NCBI RefSeq assembly: GCF_030867145.1
Contig: NC_134417.1
Coordinates: 6,425,577 to 6,489,576 of the forward strand
Length of the DNA stretch: 64,000 nucleotides
Source: Opisthocomus hoazin
Taxonomy: Eukaryota; Chordata; Aves; Opisthocomiformes; Opisthocomidae
Reading direction: 5' to 3'
The position numbers and the translations under genes are program-made. Positions within the stretch are counted from its first letter, which is position 1. The number at the start of each line of letters is the position of its first letter. Positions 1-19,600 of the stretch are shown in pieces. Under the pieces are notes generated by a model, which saw only the letters and a list, made by a program, of their open reading frames with translations, ran no database searches and was not told where the DNA came from.

Positions 1-583
1 GAAGCTGTTTTTTTCTTTTCTGCCCCTCCATTTAGCCAGTCGAAAAAATCAGAATTAACAGGGCTCCTCTAATACAAATCATATGACAGAGAGGGGATGT
101 GCTTTCCTCCTTGCTTCACAAAACCAAATTAGGTTGCTTAAGACTATTTAGGACATGATCGTTTGAAAACAACCCCCAAAATCCTCCAAGATGTCTATAA
201 CAACAACAAAACACCAGGTTTTATCTCAATGGGCAAGTATTTCTTTTTATAATCAAGACCACAAGCAACTGTTAAAAATAGCCGCATGACAAAAAAAATC
301 AAAGCTATTTTCTCCCAGCTTGCCAACAGCAACAGAGATGTGGATCTTGTCCTTCCAGACAGAGGGCATTCCAGGCACGCTGAGTTACCACATGCCAACC
401 AAGAAGTTAATTAACAAAGCTGACTTGTCCTAAGCAGGACACTAATGACATGGAGTAAGACCAGAACACTCTTAACACCGCTCACCATCCAGACACGAGT
501 CATAAACAGGGTAACATGAGCCTGCAGAAAGTTCATGAAGTGTCAAGCCAAAGTCACTGGAGCTGTGACTGGGTACGCCTTAC
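1..583 (-). other. ING5 intron 5 (left edge of window)
   Basis: This AT-rich stretch follows the exon 5 donor. I looked on the minus strand for the PHD-finger exons of ING5 and saw none. No repeat or RNA gene was recognised. The missing exons must be further left. Confidence 0.6.
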
Positions 584-3500
584 CCTCCTTTGAGTTTCTT
601 TTTCTTTGGTGTGTCTTCTTCAGATGTTCGCCGGCCTCGACCACGAGAGCCTCTTTTGTCTTTCTGACTTCGTCCCTCTATAAAGGAACAAAAATGAAAC
701 ACCATTGTTTCAACCTATTTGAATACCAGAAACACTCCAGATGTTTTTCTTTTGATGCATTTATTGTTTTGAAATGTGTAACTGAATATGAATGCTGATT
801 CTGAAATACATTTTTATGCTGCACATACGTCAAGTTAGCACGTACTACAACTGAGCAAACTTTCGCATTCGCAGGTTTGGCAATGAAATCATTGCAGTAC
901 AATGTTAGCCCATATTGTTGCACAAGATACACACAGCATCACATTTGATTAGATATGTTGTATTTTTGTTTTTTAAAAATATCTCAGTATATTTTTAAAC
1001 ACTCAGCCAGTTAATTGGTTACTCAATAACTAACTTTTAATAACTCAATAACTAATAAGTAACTTTTATCTCCACATCCCTGACCTTACTCCTTATTTCA
1101 CAGTTAAGGCCATAAAGCTGTATAAATAAATAAAGCTCAAATTTCACTGTAATCATACGACATTTCTAGTATGCATTACAGAAACTGGTACCTTCCTTCA
1201 ACTCCTAATTTTTCCTGCTGTTCTCAGCTTGACTAGTATTCAAATTCTGGTAAAGAGAGTGAAATAGACAAATCTCTCCTCAAAAAGATCTTAGAACTTA
1301 GTAACAGATCAAGCCTGATACTAAACCTGTTACCCTCCAGAGCTGCAAGAACCTCAGTTCAAGTTTGTCACAGTTAGCTCCCCCTTGGCCAGCACCCCCC
1401 TTACAGCAAGTAACCATGGGCCACCTCGGGGTGATCTGGCAAGCAGAGACAGTATGTTAGATCCCAGCACTAGATTTTCTTTTCTTCACCTGTTTACTGC
1501 CCAACAGAACACTCTAAATACAAGTAGAGAAGTACACTACGGTGCACTTCTTTTCTTCCTCCAGAAAGAACAGCCTACTTTATACCTTAGCCCGTCTGGT
1601 TAGATATGCTCAGTGCTGGAAAAGGCTGTCAGACATGTCTAATTTACGCACTTTTCAGGCTTCGAGATCCAGGGTTTTCAAAGTCACTGCCTTCTAGTTT
1701 ATCTTTCAGATCTGCTTCAAACCGCGCCAAGTCGGCGTCCAGCCGGCGGATATGCTTATCCACCTGCACAGAAGAGGAAACCACAAACTGAATTAAAAAA
1801 AAAATTTAAAAAATCCCCAAACGAAAACAGGAAGGTCTAAAGCCGTTATCGGCATGAACAGGAGTATAATACTTTAAAGCAAGGTACAAAAGGAGTTTGA
1901 AACTAGAAAAAGGGAAATGATACATACAAAGGGAATTACAGCAGAGAGAAAAAGGCAAAGGAAAACAGGAAAAAGCAAGACGACCTAATCCCAATATAGG
2001 CAAAGAGAAAGGAAGGAAAAGCGGGAAGGAGGCGGCATAAAGGAGAATCAAAGCAACTCAGACTAATGGTTTGCAGAATAAAACCAGACGATGAGAGACA
2101 TTAAAAAGAATTGTTTTTTCCCTGCAATTTTCAAGACACATTATTCAACTAGTGTCCACAAAACGCATTGAGTGGATCAGTCTGTTTCTCTGACATTTCA
2201 CCAGCACGCTATACCAAGACACTTGGTGATAAATACCGGCTTCTGCTTACTACCCCCAATATCAAGTCCATACATGTTAAGGAGGTACCTTGCACTACCC
2301 TGGCTCCAATAACATGGCCTACAGAACAGTATTTTAAGCCACCCACAAACTGTGTTGCTGCAATACCTAGTCCTGAAATAAGTGGTTATCTAGGACGCTT
2401 TTCAGTCCCTCTAAAATGATTTATACGTTTCTGCAGTATTTGATGGTAATAAAATGTACTGCAGCTGCAGACGTAGCAAAACCCAAAACATCTCTAGAAG
2501 CTGGACAAAAACCACTAAGTACAGTCAAAAGGATTCCCCTCCCTCAAGTTTCATCTATGGGATAAAAATACACAAAGATAAGAATTATTCAAGGGACAGC
2601 TAACTGGACACAGCAGTAGGGACAGAAGAGAACTGTGGAAAGCTGCATCTTGAGAAATGAGATTTTCCCATCAGGTCCATGGAGGACAGTTCGGTGTCCA
2701 ACAGATGACCAGAACGGTGGAGATGACAGGTCTGCTTTCTTTTGTCACTTGGAAACCAAGGTAATTCAGCAGATTTCCTTCCATTCCTCCACAATGTAGT
2801 ATTGAAGTTGACTTCACAAAATGTTGTTTATGGCAAAGACCAGCTCTAAACAAATTATCAGGTGACAGGGGAGCTGCTGGGGAGGAGGGAGTGGGATAAA
2901 TTTGCTGGCATTATTACACAGCGGAGGGGTACTACCCATCAAGCAATCTCCACGGGGGATAAACTCACTTAACCTTTCACCAGAAGCGAAGCCTACCTGA
3001 CACAAAACCTGCTAACACAAAGAAGGGCAACAGTAAAAAGAAAAAAAAAAAGCTTGACAACTAATAATTTGTTTCAGTAAGACACGAATATGTCAGGCAA
3101 AACGGACACTGTGGAAATGTCTTCCACGTCCACCAGCAGTGCCATTCCAGAGCACGGCCGCTGGTAACAGAAGTCTCACTGGTCACAGTCCTCACCATCT
3201 CGTACGTCTGCATGGCCAGCTGGACTTTGTCATCGCTGTACTCTTTACATTTGCTGTAGGCACTCTGGATTTTCTTCAGGTGTTCCACTCGCTCCTCGGG
3301 TAACATGTTCTTCACTGATTCAATGTACTCTGCTGCAAGACTGTCAATCTCTGCTTTCTTATCTGAAAAGGAAAGTATACACACACCTGAGCAAGCTGTC
3401 TGACATAGCAAGTATTTTTTTCTTCTACCTCTTCACTGCATTTAGAAGACCTCTCCCGACAGTTTTCTGGCTTCCCCTGATCCCTTAACATATTTACCTT

Positions 3501-4899
3501 TTTTTTTAAAAAAACCAAGAAGTTAAAGGTACTCGCTCTCCAACACTTGCAGTGTGATTCTGATTTCTCAAGTGTTTTACAGTTAATCCAGAGGAGGGGC
3601 TCACAGCTATGACCGGAAACTGAACCGACGGGCTCACAACCTTCAACCTCTTTTCCCACACGCAGAACATTGTATTTGCCACACAATCATTTACCATTCT
3701 AACGGTTCAAACGGGAAATCATTAACGTGCAACCAGATACGAACACAAACCTTGAAAAAGGAGAAAAAAAAATCTGGTCTTGCACGAGACACAGCAATCT
3801 ACAGTTCGGCAGACATGGAAACGTGTGCCAGTAAGGCCATCCACGTGGCTGTCAGGCACAGCAATCTCACAGCTGCAAACGAACATGGAACCGCTGAACA
3901 AATCATAGAACGGTTTGGGTTGGAAGGGACCTTAAAGATCATCTTGTTCCAACCCCTCTGCCATGAGCAGGGACATCTTCCACCAGACCAGGTTGCTCAG
4001 AGCTCCATCCAACCTGGCCTGGAACACTGTCAGGGAGGGGGCAGCCACAGCTTCTCTGGGCAACCTGGGCCAGGGTTTCACCACCCTCATGGTGGAGAAT
4101 TTCTTCCTAATATCTAATCTAAATCTGACCTCTTTTAGTTTAAAGCCATTCCCGCTTGTCCTGTCACTACACACCCTTGTGAAAAGCCCCTCTCCATCCT
4201 TCCTGTAGGCCCCTTCGGGTACTGGAAGGCTGCTATAAGGTCACCCCGGAGCCTTCTCCAGGCTGAGGAGCCCCAGCTCCCTCAGCCTGTCCTCGGAGAG
4301 TGAGCTGGAGCCCTCACAGAGCAGAGGCAAACGCTGCGCGGTGCTCAGGGGGAGCGGAGGAGAAGCGGCAGAGACACGTCCCCCGCCGCCGAGTCTCCAG
4401 GGGCTCTCCACGGGACTTCGCTCACCGCAGCACCCGCACGCACCTTCCGTTCTCTGGTCCAGCTCCCGCATCAGCTGGAAGTTCCTCTGCAGCTCGCAGG
4501 GCAGGTTCTCGATACCTGGAACGGGAAGGCCGAGAAACACCGCGGCCTGCTCGCCTCAGGGCGGCCGGCCCTCCTCCGACACCCCCCCTCCCCCCCCCCG
4601 AGCCGGGGCTCGGCCGCCCACGGCCACGCCGCGCCGCCCGCCATCGCCCCGCGGCCCCGCTCCTCGGCGCGCGGCGGTGACGCCACCCGACGCGACGCGG
4701 CGGCTGATGACGTGTGGCGGCGCCGCGCGCCCGCCCAGCCCGTGGCGCAGTTCTAATTCCCGCGCCGGCGTCCTGGCCGCCGCCGCCGCCGCGCTCCCCC
4801 CCCCCGCCGCCGCCGCCGCCCCCCCCAGGCCCCGGCGGAGCCGCGGCCCGCCCCGCGCTCACTGTCCAGGTAGTGCTCCAGGTACATGGCGGTCGCCAT
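584..4899 (-). CDS. ING5: Inhibitor of growth protein 5 (5' part; first five coding exons)
   Basis: ING5 is a nuclear chromatin reader and a subunit of HBO1 and MOZ/MORF histone acetyltransferase complexes. Coding exons in transcript order are 4899-4863, 4444-4515, 3196-3362, 1652-1763 and 584-677, all read on the minus strand. Every junction is GT/AG and the phases join without a break, giving about 160 residues. The protein begins [13 protein letters not shown] and continues through the family's N-terminal dimerisation segment ([20 protein letters not shown], then a run ending [20 protein letters not shown]). Exon 4 gives [19 protein letters not shown] and exon 5 is a basic nuclear-localisation stretch ([15 protein letters not shown], then PKKKKLKGG). 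The C-terminal PHD finger that reads H3K4me3 is not visible, so the last exons lie to the left of base 1. Human ING5 is 240 aa, so about two thirds is present. ING4 is the nearest alternative, but the start sequence and the neighbour DTYMK favour ING5. Confidence 0.95.
678..3195 (-). other. ING5 introns 3 and 4 (around exon 4)
   Basis: Apart from exon 4 at 1652-1763 this is AT-rich intronic DNA with short poly-A/T runs. I recognise no repeat family, RNA gene or further exon in it. Confidence 0.5.
3903..4325 (-). mobile_element. CR1 LINE 3' fragment in ING5 intron 2
   Basis: Read on the minus strand this ends with the CR1 3' terminus: the reverse complement of 'ggttggaagggacct' lies near 3915, and the upstream part encodes the end of ORF2 ([10 protein letters not shown]). 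The element is 5'-truncated and lies in the same orientation as ING5. It stops only about 120 bp from ING5 exon 2, so it occupies most of the distal part of this short intron. It is clearly diverged, hence old. Confidence 0.88.
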
Positions 4900-4903
4900 C
4901 TTG
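4892..4903 (-). promoter_or_regulatory. TISU/YY1-type element over the ING5 start codon
   Basis: On the minus strand the start region reads CAAGATGGCGAC. This matches the TISU consensus SAASATGGCGGC at 11 of 12 positions, with the ATG in the correct place. TISU elements combine a YY1 site with a strong initiator of translation for very short 5' UTRs. A second in-frame ATG (codon 5) follows, but the element supports the first. Not tested for binding or transcript start. Confidence 0.6.
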
Positions 4904-5183
4904 CGGCCCGCGCCCCGCCGCCGCCGCTTCCCGCCGCATGACAAGGGGCCGCGGCCCCGGCCTCATCCCGTATTCATAGCCCGCCCCGCGCCAATTGGTC
5001 GCCGGGGAGGCTCCTGCTGCATATTCATGAGGGGCAGGGCGGGCGCGGGGCGGGGCCTCCCTTCCCGCCTCTCGGAGGACCTCGGCGCCTTCCGTGCCCT
5101 TCCACCGCCCAGAGCGGCCTGGGGGCGCTCGCTGGGATTGGCCGGGCGGCGGCGGAAGGGGCGGGGCGGAGGGAGCGCGCGCG

Positions 5184-12673
<7,490 letters not shown>

Positions 12674-14848
12674 AGCTTTACACAGGTTATTCTTTTTGAT
12701 GTAAGGGAAAACGCGCCTCTTGGATCTTCCTCGCTTGGGTGACTCCCCTACATCACCGTCAAATAACTACAGCTTAGATCCTGTCTGTTTTTCTGGGTCC
12801 AGCACACTGCTGGTGGCCTTGTGATTTTGTCTACTCCTCCCCTCCATCCTGCGTAGTCTCTTCTGTATTTTATAAGTGAGCATGTAACTAATTCCTCGTA
12901 AAAACCTCCCTACCTTAGGCAGGAGCTCTTGTTGTAGCCCCAGTCCTGCCATACAGATGTGGGTATGGAGCCCAGGGCTGCCCCTGGACATGGACAGCAG
13001 CAACAGGCAGGCAACAGCCTTCTCAGTTTTGGGGAACTGATATGTTTCTGATTCTTCTGCCTCTCTAGTAAATGCATCCCTTCTGCTGAAACCAGGTTGT
13101 AGAGGACTTGCCAATAAATTATTCTTTTAAACATTTTGCACAGGGCATTTTTAATTTTTTTTTTTTCCAGTATGATCATTTATCTTCTAGAATGATATAT
13201 GGGAGGTCAAGGTGCTGTGGTTCAGGCACTAAATCCAGAAAGAGCGGTTTGCTAGAGCTGTGGACTGGAGGGAGAGATGAATTCTGCTCCCCAGCTGTTC
13301 AGCGAGAATGATACAGAACTGAACCGCTGTGAGCAGGTGAGAGTCTGAAATAGATGTATTGGCACATAGCCAAGCGTAGCAAGGCCAGTGGCACATAAAT
13401 TATTTTAGACTAGTCAAGTTACTCCTGTGGCTGAGATCAGAGGAATAGTCACCCGTGACTTCTGTACAGATCCCAGTGCAGTTTAAGCAGCCCAGCACAG
13501 GCTGCCAAATCAGATCAGCTATGAATTCACCCAAGTCATCAGTAATGACCAGCAAACTACAATAAACTGGAATGTTGAATCATTTGCAAGGTGCACTGAG
13601 ATACAGGGATGACCAGAAGAGTTAATGTCTCTATCTGCTGGACAGTTAACTCACCTAGCAGTGTGGACTCTCCAGGCTGGCCGATACAGAGACTAAATCC
13701 TGCTCTAACTCAGAGAGAGGCAGATTGAATGGATCCACTAGCAGGGAGAGGAAGGTAAATGTTTAAAACAAAATTGCTAATGCAAGCATCTGCCACAATG
13801 GAAAAAGCTGCTGCCTTCTCTCTATAGCTGCAGAGCACGTGGTGGCAGAAACACTCCTCGTGAAGGAGGTGAGCAGCTGTAACGTCGAATTAGGCCCTTC
13901 CAGCAACACTGGAAGAAGATGACACACAGAAGTCACTTAATTCTTATTAGTGTTAGGCTCCTGACTAAAAAGCGAGAATTACCTGTTAAAGATCTAAGCA
14001 AGCTGAACTTAGGTCCGTTATTGGAGTTATGTTAACACTCAGGTAAACTCTTATCTGGCTGAGCTGGCAGAAAAGCATGAACATGAAATAAGTAGTAACT
14101 CTTCTTGTGTACGAATGAGGGAGATGCATCCAGAGCGACCAGCCGCCAACAAAAAGGACCTGCCAATGGCAACAGAGCCTGCAGTGTTCCGATTCAAGTG
14201 ACGTGTCCCGCCATTACACGGCAAAACAGGGAAAAGGGTTGTTGACTGCTGCAGAGCTGGGGTTTAAAAGGCCACCTGGAAACTGGCATTATGAAAAGCT
14301 ATCAGTTAAGCAGCTAAACAGTGGGCATACAACCTTACAGGAAACAAGTTTCACTTTCCACCTCCTTTTGCGCCTCTGCTTGGCTCCTTCCCTTCTACCT
14401 GCACACACGGCAGAGACTCACCAAAAATACACGTCCTGTTGTGGAAGGGCTGAGGCCGTTTTAGAAGCAGAGAGGTGCTGTGCCGCTCAGCAGGGACAGC
14501 CTTCAAGTATTGCTTTGTTGCCCCACATTCGTACAACTTAAAATTGAAGCAGCAGAATTGCTATGGAAGCGTTTTCTCCTTTTCTGCCAGCATGTCTGCA
14601 GGTGCTCACCCTCTGGGGCAGGAACAACAACTTGGCAGTCCCCAGTAGTCAGCCTCTATTCTACTGGGTACATCAAAAGGAAGAAAAAGTCACTGTTGCA
14701 CATAGCTTGACTTTTTGCCCTAAAAGGGTAAAAACTGCAATCATTTTGACAGCATTCCCAACTGCACTGCAGGGTTACTAGATAACCACCCACCACCCCT
14801 TCCAATTCATGTGCAAGAACATTCGAACAGGCCAAGGTTTTAGATCTG

Positions 14849-14854
14849 TTTATT
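14849..14854 (-). terminator. Distal poly(A) signal candidate of ATG4B
   Basis: TTTATT on the plus strand is AATAAA for ATG4B, about 1.75 kb after the stop codon. A nearer AATAAA lies at 15809-15814. The sequence alone does not decide between them. Confidence 0.4.
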
Positions 14855-15808
14855 CAGATACAAATTGAAAGCAGATGAATGGAGCACAGCCCCACTTCCT
14901 CTGCTGCCTCTTCCCCTAACTACAAGAGAGAAGAGGAGAAGCAGGCAGAAAGCAGCAAATAATAATTTAGTGACAGAAGCATTGTGGTTCCCAGTTCAAA
15001 CCTCTGCTCTTGGATAGCATAGGGACAGTTAGAGCATCAGTAGGCCAGTCACGGGGGAAACGGGTCATTTCTAGCCTGCTGTCACCACCCTCGGGCACAA
15101 AAGCATCAACTGGCAGGTTCCAATCCTAAATGTACAAAACAAAGCCTTGTAAACACGTCTGCAATCTGCAGCATGCACTAAGGAAACTCCTTCAGCAACT
15201 TCTGCTGCAGTTTGCATTAAGACAGCTCTCCTCCGCGGTTTACCTTTCTCTGAATCCCGTGCAGAGAATGCCCTAGGCAGAGCTATCATCTTAAAGTACC
15301 TAAAATTTTCCAGTATAATTGGACCTGCTCAAGGCATTCTGTCTTTACTGCCCTCTTTGGGATGATTACTTGATAAGGGTTTTTGCGGGTTAGCTCCTAC
15401 AGTACCTTTGTGCATGGTCTGCAGGGACGGGGAGGTGGCAGAAGACAAAAGGAAAGGTACTGACACAGCTAGGAAGCCTACTCGACCTTCAGGCACCGCT
15501 TCTGACTTGGAAAGGGAATATCTAACAGGATTAGTTGGAGGAACTGCTGAACAACCCACCGAGGACACCCTGAAGAATTTCATAACTCAGATTTTTGGTA
15601 TTGACAGAATTAATTCCCTAGACGCCATGCCAGCACGCTGGGGCACAGGCACAAGCAGGCACATGACTGGCAGATCGCAGTTGTCCTGTGTTGCCTCTCC
15701 CACCTGTGGACTTTTGTTTTCCAGGGCTATGGAATCCAGGTCTCTGCTCGAAGCAGCTTTCCTGAAGATACTTGCTGTAGAGATTAATCCACTGTAGAAG
15801 CACAATGC

Positions 15809-15814
15809 TTTATT
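15809..15814 (-). terminator. Proximal poly(A) signal candidate of ATG4B
   Basis: TTTATT on the plus strand reads as AATAAA on the minus strand, about 0.8 kb after the ATG4B stop. Confidence 0.4.
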
Positions 15815-16602
15815 GACTCACTGAGCAAGAACATGCACATTTTCTATTCTCCCTCCATTCTATCTGCTGTTATTTAAACTGAGATTGAGATGTTCCTCCC
15901 CAGCAGCACAGGTCTGCTCCACACTTTCCCAGACAGCCTTTCGCTTATTGAATTACCAGCCACTTCGAAGTTCCCTCAACCTCCTTTACACAGGATGTGA
16001 GAAGGAGAGGGATGCTACACCTGCGAGGAAGGGTGGTGTACTGCAAATCAAGAACAGGAGTTGTACTATAGGAAGCCCGGCCACCTGCACGCCAGGGGCT
16101 TCACCGCTGTCTCGCTGGGACGCGTCTGCTGTTCATTTGTGTTTTGAGCTCCAGTCCAACTTGGCCAGTGAGAAGAGAAGCTGCTAAAGGAATTAACTGT
16201 ACATTTCCCCTGCTACATGATGGGTGGCTCTAAGCTTCAGAGAGGAGTCCCCATGTCAGGATTTAGCACTCCCAACGATTTCTGTGCCTCCCCCAGAAGG
16301 CCAACTGACCTGCTGATGTAACAGATAGGCTTTGAACTCCTAAGCACCACTTCCAGCAACTGTTTGCTGCTGAGAAATTCCGGCTCCAGCCAGTAAGGCT
16401 GTAACACCCACTTGGTTCTTCATCCCAACGCAGACAATGTGCTCTCCACTCAGAGGCTGCACAGAACGCCAGGATGGACAAGAGGTGGGGATCGCAGCAA
16501 GCACCTATGAAAACCGGTAGCCCCAGGCTCTCGAAGGAGCTTCCCTCCCCCCCTTCTCCCCACACATAACACAAATTTGCAGAGTCAGTTTCCTGTTTGT
16601 TT

Positions 16603-19600
16603 TCAAAGGGATAGTATTTCGAAGTCTTCATCTTCTGAGTCAAAGAACCTTTCCAATCTGTCAGCATCAGAGGAGTCTGCAAGAGAAAAAAAAAGCCATG
16701 CCTCCGTGGGACGCACTGACTGCTCAGCATCAGTGAGACCAGCAGCTGGAGGACAGCAGAATTTGAGCATCAAGTGCCTGGAAGTTCCCAAAGCCTCAGT
16801 GACATACCTGAATGAAGGCTATGAAGAGAGATGAGGGCAGGTCAGTAGCACGGGAAATGCACTGGAGAGAATTACATGGTGTGCAGAAGGTGTGCCACGT
16901 CTCACAGATCCCAAACACAGCCCTGGTGCAGTGCAACTCTGTGCTGTGACTGTTTTGTACGACATTCTTGTGCAGCAGCTCTGCATTAGGAGACCATTCT
17001 GCCTCAAGAAACTCAAAACAGGAGAACTTGCCCTGGTCTGGACTAATATCCATGAAGATTTCTGGCCCAATTAAGTGATACAGGATCATTTTTTTTCCCC
17101 ACATGTGTTAGAGACTTGTTTTCTGCTATAGTTGCCTGCGATCCAGCTACCAGGAAATGTAATTACACAACATGCACTCTCCCAAAAGCAGTAAGTACAG
17201 TCCATTTTGTGAGGAAAGCTAATGTAGTTGATCCCTCCTGTCCATCCTTCCAATTCTATGGTGAGGAGGGAGCACATACCCAAAGGAAAAGCAGCTTTAT
17301 GATAGGGGAAATTCAGGTGAGAACGTATGGGCAAACTGGGGAAGTAAACGAGAAACCTGCATTAACTCAGGCTTCACTCACTGGTCTTGGCAGAACAGCC
17401 AGCCAAAAGCTAAACTGCCGTAACTGACGGGTGGGGACAGAGAAGTGCAAAACTGCAGAGCCCCCTTGAACATGCTGCGACCAACTTTAATCCCACAGCA
17501 GCGTGCGCCAATGCCTACTGTCACTGTTTTTGATCAAACTGCAGTGCCCACGAGTGCTGGCAGCACAACTTCCAGAGGTGCTCCTCAGAGGAGCAGCCCC
17601 CTTCACTGGAGTAACACAGCAGGGAACCCAGCTGGCTGGAGAAAATAAGGACAATGGGCTGGACAGTCACGAAAGTACAATTACTCCTTCTAGTGAGGGT
17701 AGGACTTTAAGAGAAACAGAATGGCCACAGCAGATGGAAGAGGCTTGACAAGCTAGGAAGAGGGAGAAGGACAAGTAGCCCATTACAAAAACATTTTTAA
17801 GAGTAAGAAAGGCAGCAATTAGGGACAATTTAACATAGGCAAGGATCAATTGACAGGTTAAGGGAATCAAGCATTCTTACAGAAAAGGACAGTGAGATAA
17901 GGAAGGCTTTGAAAGTTCATGCTAAGGGAGAGAAGAGAGCGAGCACAGAAGCACAGGGTGCAGGATGCAAGTGATAGGACATAGTCCAACACCTGGTGAT
18001 AGGGTAAGTTTGTCCACGCATACTCACTCCTCTTGGCAGAAGCTGTCAATGGCTCTTTATCTCCTGCAATGTTTGTGCAGACTATGAACATAAGCAGAGC
18101 CTCACAGCCAAGATGCTGCCCAGCACTTGTTCCTTTTTGCATTGGTAGTGGCACATGCACAGGGAAGGAGTGCCTTACACTGGAACTAAGTTTGACCAGC
18201 CCTGTCTTTGACCATTTTCATTACCTAGAAGCTCAGTTTTCACCCTTTTCAATGGACCCTTTTGATTCCTCCAAGCATCCCTTTACAAATCATAGATTCA
18301 CATTGCTGTGACAGGCTATGAACTTACTTTTTCTTCCCCTCAGTCACCATCACCATTCAGACTCATTCTAAAAATCATCCTGAGACACTGTGGGATCTGC
18401 GAACCACTAATTGAAAGCCAAGGAACTGGATCAATTGACCTAAGAGCTCCAGACCCAACTCCAGGCGGAACAGGAACATACTAGAAGTCACTGTGCAATT
18501 CCACACAATTTCTAGAAAGCTAAAGGGACCAGCTCACCCTTAGCCCTACCCACCTCTGTGGCCTCACCTGGTGTGAGATTCAGGACGTCAGGATTGGAGA
18601 AATGCGACGGCTGGCGTTCGACCAGTTCGAACATTGGCAGCGCTCCTCTTAGCAGGGACAGCTGCGGAGCAAGAGCAGAGCCATGAGAACCAGCAACTCT
18701 CTACTCACGGTGCTCTGGGTCTTTAAGGGGTAATAACGATCTGTTGGGACTTCATTGCTAGTGAAAAAACATTTCTCAAATCTTGGACTCGCATCAGCTG
18801 CAGAATTTCAGAGCTACGCTCTTTTTGGTAGTTTAATAAACTATTTTTATATGCTTTAAAATGGGATTATGCTGCAGAGAACATGGTCTCTGTGCAGCTG
18901 TTTGGAAATAAGACAATACTCTATATTCCTTTCCCGGTGATATAAATACAAACCTTTTTGATTTGCTGGCACCAATCATTAAAGTCCTCCTCTGTGTTGC
19001 AGAAAAAGCCCTGAAAAAAAAAGAATTCATCTTTATATATTGTAGATCAATCATTTCAGTCTTAAGGCCTTGTATTAACACCAAGCAACATGACCAGGAC
19101 TGCAAGCAGTTACAACACGTAACTGCCTTGCTTTTAAACTGTGGCTTACACTGCCCCGTTAAACTGAACACTCTCCATACGCTTGATGCGACCAGACCAT
19201 CCTAGTGCTGGAAGCATCAACGTAATGGTCTGTTCTACTGCAGAAGGAACACTGGGCAGAAACAACCCACGTGGAAACAAAGAGCAGGCATCTCAGGTTC
19301 AACAGAAAACAAGCCACAATGAACCATAATATGGATTCAGATCAGCCCATCAAAAGGCAGGAATCAAAGCCCAAACTAAACCTGACAGAAGGATACTGCC
19401 CCGTGAGGAATGGCATTTAATTGCCATGCAAGGGGGACCTCCCTGTACCAAACCTCTTCCTGCATGAGGAGCTTATTTACAAACGTTACCGAAACCCACA
19501 GCAGCGCTTGCCCAGAGAACAGCATGGCTGTAGAGTACCCAGCCCATCACCACTGCCTTTGCCAGTTCCCTAGGGAAAGGGAGAGCCATGGAACAGAGCG

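Larger units (their letters stand above)
12674..16602. other. Convergent 3' region between DTYMK and ATG4B
   Basis: The region holds the DTYMK 3' UTR (AATAAA candidates at 12669 and 13113) and the ATG4B 3' UTR read on the minus strand. AATAAA candidates for ATG4B are at 15814-15809 and 14854-14849. The part 13120-14848 shows no convincing coding or repeat signal. ATG4B would have a 3' UTR of about 0.8 or 1.75 kb depending on the site used. Confidence 0.55.
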
